This document shows, one piece after another, positions 59,473 through 64,000 of a stretch of DNA of 64,000 nucleotides. A program made the position numbers and the translations under genes. The number at the start of each line of letters is the position of its first letter. Within the stretch, counting starts at the first letter, position 1. This DNA comes from Aliidongia dinghuensis (lineage in GTDB: Bacteria > Pseudomonadota > Alphaproteobacteria > ATCC43930 > CGMCC-115725), in NCBI RefSeq assembly GCF_014643535.1, contig NZ_BMJQ01000010.1:1-64000 (forward strand). The letters run 5' to 3'. Below the pieces are notes generated by a model, which saw only the letters and a program-made list of their open reading frames with translations, ran no database searches and was not told the DNA's origin.

Positions 59473-60762
59473 ATGAGCACGCCGCCCGCCTATGGCTTCG
59501 AAACGCTGGCCGTCCATGCCGGCACGCCGCCCGACCCCGCGACGGGTGCCCGCGCCATGCCGATCTACCAGACGACGGCCTATGTGTTCGACGACGTCGA
59601 CCAGGCGGCGTCGCTATTCAACCTGCAGACCTACGGCTACATCTATTCGCGCCTCACCAACCCGACCGTAGCGGCGCTGGAAGAGCGCATGGCCAGCCTC
59701 GAGGGCGGGCGCGGCGCCATCTGCTGCGCATCGGGCCATGCGGCGCAGCTGCTCGCCTTCTTCGGCTTCATGACGCCCGGCGCCTCGTTCCTGGCCTCCA
59801 ACCGGCTCTATGGCGGCTCGATCACCCAGTTCGGCCGCAGCTTCACCAAGTTCGGCTGGAAGGCGACTTTCGTCGACCAGACCGACCCGGAGAATTTCAA
59901 GCGCGCCCTCACCGAGGATTGCCGGGCGATCTTCGTCGAGAGCCTGGCCAACCCCGGCGGCGTCGTGACCGACCTGGAGGCGGTCGCCAAGATCGCCCAT
60001 GACGCGGGCATCCTGTTCATCGTCGACAACACCATGGCCTCGCCCTACCTCTGCCGGCCGATCGAGTTCGGCGCCGACCTGGTCGTCCATTCGACGACCA
60101 AGTTCCTGGGCGGCCATGGCCAGGCCATGGGCGGCTGCGTCATCGATTCCGGCAAGTTCGACTGGTCGCAGAGCCCGAAATACGCGACCTTGGCCGAGCC
60201 GGAGCCGGCCTATCACGGGCTGCGCTTCCAGGAAACGTTCGGCGACCTCGCCTTCACCGTCCATGGCCATGCGGTGGGCCTGCGCGACCTCGGCCCGACC
60301 ATGGCGCCGATGAACGCGTTCCTGACCCTGACCGGCATCGAGACCTTGGCGCTCCGCATGGACCGCTCCGTCGCCAACGCGCTCGCGGTCGCCCGCTATC
60401 TGGCGGAGCACCCGGCGATCGACTGGGTGTCCTATGCCGGCCTGCCCACGAGCCCCTATTACGCGCTCGCCCAGCGCTACATGCCGAAGGGTGCCGGCTC
60501 GGTCTTCACCATCGGCTTGAAGGGCGGCTATGCCGCCGGCGTCAAGCTGGTCGAGGGCGTCGAGCTGTTCTCCCACCTCGCCAACATCGGCGACAACAAG
60601 TCGCTAATCCTGCACCCGGCCTCGACCACGCATCGGCAATTGACCGAAGCCCAGCAGATCGCCGCCGGCGCCGGGCCGGAGGTCGTGCGCCTCTCGATCG
60701 GCATCGAGCGGCACGAGGACCTGATCCGCGACCTGGACCAGGCGCTGGCGAAGGCGGCCTAA
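59473..60762 (+). CDS. metY: O-acetylhomoserine sulfhydrylase (Cys/Met metabolism PLP enzyme)
   Basis: 429 residues, the length of the MetY group rather than the shorter MetB/MetZ. YGFETLAVHAGTPPDPATGARAMPIYQTTAYVF at the N-terminus and K210 in HSTTKFLGGHGQAMGG as PLP lysine. Makes homocysteine from O-acetylhomoserine and sulfide in the cytoplasm, downstream of hom. AAGGA precedes the ATG. Cystathionine gamma-synthase is the less likely alternative. No SAM riboswitch could be recognised upstream. Confidence 0.94.
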   Translation: MSTPPAYGFETLAVHAGTPPDPATGARAMPIYQTTAYVFDDVDQAASLFNLQTYGYIYSRLTNPTVAALEERMASLEGGRGAICCASGHAAQLLAFFGFMTPGASFLASNRLYGGSITQFGRSFTKFGWKATFVDQTDPENFKRALTEDCRAIFVESLANPGGVVTDLEAVAKIAHDAGILFIVDNTMASPYLCRPIEFGADLVVHSTTKFLGGHGQAMGGCVIDSGKFDWSQSPKYATLAEPEPAYHGLRFQETFGDLAFTVHGHAVGLRDLGPTMAPMNAFLTLTGIETLALRMDRSVANALAVARYLAEHPAIDWVSYAGLPTSPYYALAQRYMPKGAGSVFTIGLKGGYAAGVKLVEGVELFSHLANIGDNKSLILHPASTTHRQLTEAQQIAAGAGPEVVRLSIGIERHEDLIRDLDQALAKAA

Positions 60763-60787
60763 ACAACACCGCTCCCCTGTCCCTCCC

Positions 60788-60878
60788 CGTCATCCCCGCG
60801 AGAGGCGGGGATCCAGGGCGGCCGTAAAGGCTGCCGGCCCGTCGCTTGCTCTGGATTCCCGCCTTCGCGGGAATGACG
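60788..60878. repeat. REP-like extragenic inverted repeat
   Basis: Two arms of 28-29 nt (60788-60816 and 60851-60878), each itself a small hairpin of the type CATCCCCGCG...GCGGGGATCCAG and its reverse. The two arms form a long imperfect inverted repeat in the gap between convergent genes. This unit type is widespread between genes in many proteobacteria and may end transcription from both sides. Confidence 0.85.
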
Positions 60879-60911
60879 AAAATGAGCGACGGCTGACGCG
60901 CGCGCAGGCGC

Positions 60912-61766
60912 CTAACTCGTCCGGAACACCAGCGCCAGCCCGGCAAGGATCGCCGCCATGCCGGCGAGCGCCAGCGGTGCCATGGGGTTGCCGAGGAACA
61001 GGTAGTCCATGGCCGCCGTGCCCGCCGGCACCAGGTAGAACAGGCTGGTGACGTTCACCAGGTTGCCGGCCCGGATCAGCCGATAGAACAGCAGCGTCGC
61101 CAGGACCGAGATCACGAGCCCGAGCCACAGGAGCGGGACCAGAAACGCGACCGAGACTTCGAACGTAAACGGCTCGAACGTCAGGCACGCGAGGCAGAGC
61201 GCCAGGCTCACGCCATATTGCAGCGGCAGCACGGCGCCGGGCGCCTCCCGGATGCCCTTCTGGAGGATGGCGCCGACCGTCATTGAGACGAGCGCCAGGA
61301 GCGCGAAGCCGATGCCGGCGAGCGACAGGCGGGCGAACCCGATGCCCTGATAGACGACCAGGACCAGCCCGCCGAGCGCCAGCATCAGGCCGGCAAGCCG
61401 CGCGGACGAGAAGCGCCGCTCGACCCAGAGCAGGGTCAGGATCGGCTGGACGCCCAGCAATGTGGCCAGGACGCCGGGCTTCACGCCGTGGGCCAGCGCC
61501 TGGAAATAACAGATTGAATAGCAGCCGATCAGCAAGGAGCCGGTGAGCGCCACGCGGCCACGCATCCCCGCCGCCGGCAGCCATTGCCTACGCATGAGCC
61601 CATGGCCCGAGAGCACGCTGCCGGCGAGCGCAAAACGCAGGATCAGGAACGCGATCGGCGTCGCATGGGCGAGGCCGAGCTTGGAGAAGATGGCCCCGCT
61701 GCTCCACAGCAGCACGAAAAGGGTCGTCGACCCGGAGGCAACCAAGGCTGCCCTGTCGAATTTCAT
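60912..61766 (-). CDS. EamA/DMT family transporter
   Basis: 284 residues, ten membrane helices in two EamA repeats (LFVLLWSSGAIFSKLGLAHATPIAFLILRF; LVPLLWLGLVISVLATLLFYRLI). Start at ATG 61766 with AGGGGAA upstream. Probable exporter of a small metabolite; substrate unknown. Not closely similar to the other EamA protein in the window except for the family features. Confidence 0.92.
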   Translation of the reverse strand: MKFDRAALVASGSTTLFVLLWSSGAIFSKLGLAHATPIAFLILRFALAGSVLSGHGLMRRQWLPAAGMRGRVALTGSLLIGCYSICYFQALAHGVKPGVLATLLGVQPILTLLWVERRFSSARLAGLMLALGGLVLVVYQGIGFARLSLAGIGFALLALVSMTVGAILQKGIREAPGAVLPLQYGVSLALCLACLTFEPFTFEVSVAFLVPLLWLGLVISVLATLLFYRLIRAGNLVNVTSLFYLVPAGTAAMDYLFLGNPMAPLALAGMAAILAGLALVFRTS

Positions 61767-62123
61767 CGGATTTCCCCTGTCGGGAGGATGCACGCGCCTG
61801 CAGCGCCCGCCGCATCAAGCGGCAGGTCGGATCATGACTGGAGGCGTGGTGGGTTTGCCGAAGCTCAGACGAGCGGCGGCGGAGGCGCGACAGGGGGCGG
61901 TGCGGACGCGCGCGCGAACGAGGCGACCATGACGGCGAAAGCAGCAGCGCGCGCGGAGGGGATCATGATGGAGCCAATCGTTCGGAACGAGAGCGAGTGT
62001 CGGGCGAGGCTGGCAGGCTGTCAACCTGGATCAGCCACCCTCACCCTGTCGCAAGCCGGAGAGAGTCGCTCAGCCTGCCCGATCGTCCTCATACGGGCTG
62101 AAGCGGTTCGGCCGTCGACGCGA
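61767..62123. other. 357-nt region without a supported gene
   Basis: It lies upstream of the EamA gene and after the stop of the DUF3300 gene, both minus strand. Short open frames on both strands have no ribosome binding site or recognisable protein. One minus-strand frame beginning ATG at 61968 would give a 33-residue Ala/Pro-rich peptide, not convincing. The EamA promoter should be here. Confidence 0.35.
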
Positions 62124-63419
62124 TCATCGCGCGAAGCCGCCGCGCGCACCCATGCCAAGCGCCATTCCGGAGCCCACCCCCATGGGCATCCCACCGGATG
62201 GCGCGTGGCTCACGGCGGGCGGCCGCGGGGCGAAACTGGCCGGTGGTGGCGCGAAGTTGTGGGCCGGCGACGGACGACCCTCGGTCGCGCGCGGCTGCGC
62301 CAGCGTCGCGGGTGCGTGCACCAGCGGCGTGGGGCGCACCGGCATGTGCCGGATGATGGCCACATGCGGCGCCGGATCCGGCCGGCTCGCGCCAGGCCGC
62401 ATCACGAGGGGCCGGGCGACAACCGAGGGAGCGACGGCCGAAGGGGCAAGGGCGTGGAAGTCGCGAACCCGCTCGGGGGTCCCCACACCCGTTGAGCGAA
62501 GGCGTGCTGGCGCCCGTGGGTCGCCCGTGCCGGCCCGCAGCGACGGGTCGTGGGACCAGAATTCCGCCCGATTCTCGAAGTTATGGTGAGGGTGGAGCCG
62601 CTCGAAGCGGTCGTGATCGATGCGGATATGGTGACGGCGCCAGTCGAAATCGCACCATAGCCAGAGCGGCTCGACCACCACGACAGCGTCGCCGAAGAAC
62701 AAGCCGTCGCCCTCGAGCGGGCCGTAGTCATAGTCGGGCACCGGGAAATAGGCCGGCGGATAGTCGGCATCCAGCCACGGACCGTAGATCAGGCGCGGAT
62801 CATAGGCCGGCACATAGACCCTCTCGGGATTGCTCGGCATGATCGAAATGGCCGTCCCGTCATTGGCCACCATCTGCTGGGCCGTCGAGGGCAGGTGCCC
62901 CGTCGCCTGGGCCTCCCGGCGCAGACGCTGGACCGCGTCCATGACTTTCGCTTGCTGCGCCAGGAAGGCGTCGCCAAGCTGCTCCGTCCAGTCGAGCTGG
63001 CGATCCATCATCGCCAGGATCTGCGGGAACGCGGTCAGCGACTTGACGCTCGGGTCCCAGTCCTTGTCCTGCAGTGCCGCCGTCAATTGATCGCCCTTGA
63101 GTGCGGCGTTGCGCGGATCCGCGACCCAGCGGTCGGCCTCGACGACTTGGAGCGGATAGGTCGAGGCGGCTAGAATGTCGGCGAGCAGCGGGTCCGGGTA
63201 GAGCGCCACCGGCGCCACCAGCCCGTCAAGCTGCGGCGCCGCGTAGGCCGGCGCCCCATCGGCTTGATCTTCTTGCGGGGGAGCGGCGGCGGCCATATCG
63301 GCGGGCGCCTCGGCCACCGCTTCTGCAGCATCCTGCGCGCGCGGAGCGACTGTCGGCGCCGACATCGCCAGGACCAGGACGATAGCGCTGGTCACGGCAC
63401 CGAGGGGACCTGTCTTCAT
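62124..63419 (-). CDS. DUF3300 domain-containing secreted protein
   Basis: 431 residues with a signal peptide (to about residue 29). An acidic Ala/Pro linker is followed by the DUF3300 domain: LDGLVAPVALYPDPLLADILAASTYPLQVVEADRWV, LKSLTAFPQ-like PSVKSLTAFPQILAMMDRQLDWTEQLGDAFLAQQ and VYVPAYDPRLIYGPW. A His/Pro/Ala-rich low-complexity tail of about 130 residues ends in a Gly/Met-rich sequence. Exported, function unknown. It lies just downstream of putA with a 140-nt gap. Confidence 0.92.
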   Translation of the reverse strand: MKTGPLGAVTSAIVLVLAMSAPTVAPRAQDAAEAVAEAPADMAAAAPPQEDQADGAPAYAAPQLDGLVAPVALYPDPLLADILAASTYPLQVVEADRWVADPRNAALKGDQLTAALQDKDWDPSVKSLTAFPQILAMMDRQLDWTEQLGDAFLAQQAKVMDAVQRLRREAQATGHLPSTAQQMVANDGTAISIMPSNPERVYVPAYDPRLIYGPWLDADYPPAYFPVPDYDYGPLEGDGLFFGDAVVVVEPLWLWCDFDWRRHHIRIDHDRFERLHPHHNFENRAEFWSHDPSLRAGTGDPRAPARLRSTGVGTPERVRDFHALAPSAVAPSVVARPLVMRPGASRPDPAPHVAIIRHMPVRPTPLVHAPATLAQPRATEGRPSPAHNFAPPPASFAPRPPAVSHAPSGGMPMGVGSGMALGMGARGGFAR

Positions 63420-63559
63420 GACTGGCCTTCACACGGGACAAGTGAACCATCATGAAGTGGGTCGGGCCGCCCTCATGCGCAACGGCGGCCCGACCGGAAA
63501 CGAGCGACAAGAAGGCGCAGCGCCCATCGCGTCCCTTCCCCGCGCCTTGGGAGACGCCC

Positions 63560-64000
63560 CTACCCGATCGTCATCAGGCTCGCATTGCCGCCGGCGGCGG
63601 CCGTGTTCGTGCTGATCGAGCGTTCGGCGACCAGCCATTCGAGCGGGTAGTCCTCGATGCCGTCGGCCAAGGCCGCGCGGTCGACGCCGTAGACAGGCAC
63701 GATCGGGCCGGCCAAGGCCGCTGCCTGCTGGTTCACCGCCTTGAGCGCGTCGCTGTCGCCCTCGAACAGCACGGCCGCGACATGACCGGCCCGGATCCAG
63801 TCGTCGGCCGTCGCGATCCAGCCCTTCAGCTCCTTCGGCAGCTTGGCCAGGAGTGCCGGCAACGCCGGCACCGCCTGGATGAGCGCCTTGTTGCCGGTCG
63901 CAAGCGCCGCGCCGACCTGCAGCAGCAGGCCCGTCTCGGTCTGGGCGAGGCAGGCGACGGTGCCGCGCGACTGGATCACATAGGTGTTGCGTTCGCCGAC
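63560..64000 (-). CDS. putA: Bifunctional proline dehydrogenase / glutamate-semialdehyde dehydrogenase PutA, C-terminal part
   Basis: The last 146 codons of a gene that continues beyond the window. VGERNTYVIQSRGTVACLAQTE and the terminal YPLEWLVAERSISTNTAAAGGNASLMTIG are the hallmark end of trifunctional/bifunctional PutA, which oxidises proline to glutamate at the inner membrane. The start lies outside the window, so only the end is annotated. Confidence 0.93.
   Translation of the reverse strand, partial: VGERNTYVIQSRGTVACLAQTETGLLLQVGAALATGNKALIQAVPALPALLAKLPKELKGWIATADDWIRAGHVAAVLFEGDSDALKAVNQQAAALAGPIVPVYGVDRAALADGIEDYPLEWLVAERSISTNTAAAGGNASLMTIG

Noticed and set aside
1..64000. CRISPR arrays, insertion sequences, phage structural genes
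   Set aside because: No regularly spaced repeats, transposase motifs or phage proteins were found on reading both strands.

Overview
The window is GC-rich, densely packed DNA from an alphaproteobacterium, most likely a Rhodospirillales-type organism. The evidence is the hom-glpX-recJ gene order, a class I PHA synthase, a Xanthomonas/Caulobacter-type TonB receptor, an AapJ-like binding protein and many GTG/TTG starts. No plasmid or phage backbone, integrase, transposase or CRISPR array was seen. It reads as ordinary chromosome with one rearranged, partly foreign segment at about 20.1-24.1 kb.

Layout. 0.2-4 kb: a DUF6445 protein and a TonB-dependent receptor. 4.3-5.8 kb: a two-TM sensor-like protein. 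6.2-12.7 kb: a NagZ-type glycosidase followed by a complete ABC importer (binding protein, two permeases, two ATPases) whose binding protein resembles chitin-oligosaccharide binders. 12.9-17 kb: a Ser/Thr-rich protein, a TRIC-type channel, two small membrane proteins and a papain-like protein. 17.2-19.2 kb: a GntR regulator and mannonate dehydratase (uxuA). 20.1-24.1 kb: two copies of tRNA-Glu(TTC) in direct 139-bp repeats bracket a 3' relic of uxuA and a gtr-type glycosylation cassette. 24.1-29.8 kb: recJ, glpX, hom and a lipoprotein. 30.2-38.4 kb: phaC, a GFA-family protein, an Lrp/EamA pair, a GIY-YIG/DUF2239/DUF1330-like group, a gamma-carbonic anhydrase-like protein and a large secreted PA14 protein. 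38.7-39.7 kb: rplM-rpsI. 40-47.6 kb: membrane proteins, a PAP2 phosphatase, a large winged-helix/STAND/TPR regulator and a secreted S53 acid peptidase, followed by a very AT-rich gap. 47.9-51 kb: an MFS/PhyH pair with a divergent IclR regulator. 51-53.9 kb: a Na+/H+ antiporter, a PAP2 protein and a thioesterase. 54-57.4 kb: RpiR, class III aminotransferase and amino-acid binding protein. 57.5-64 kb: enoyl-CoA hydratase-like, CoA-binding, metY, EamA, DUF3300 and the 3' part of putA.

How the genes fit together. Several groups look like regulator-plus-pathway units: GntR with uxuA for hexuronate use, IclR with PhyH and MFS, RpiR with aminotransferase and binding protein, and Lrp with an exporter. 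The NagZ/ABC block suggests uptake and trimming of amino-sugar oligosaccharides. hom and metY feed methionine synthesis. The most unusual structure is the tRNA-Glu/uxuA-relic/gtr segment. Its junction shares six bases with uxuA and with the tRNA flank, which fits an old tandem duplication whose second copy now carries a low-GC surface-glycan modification cassette.
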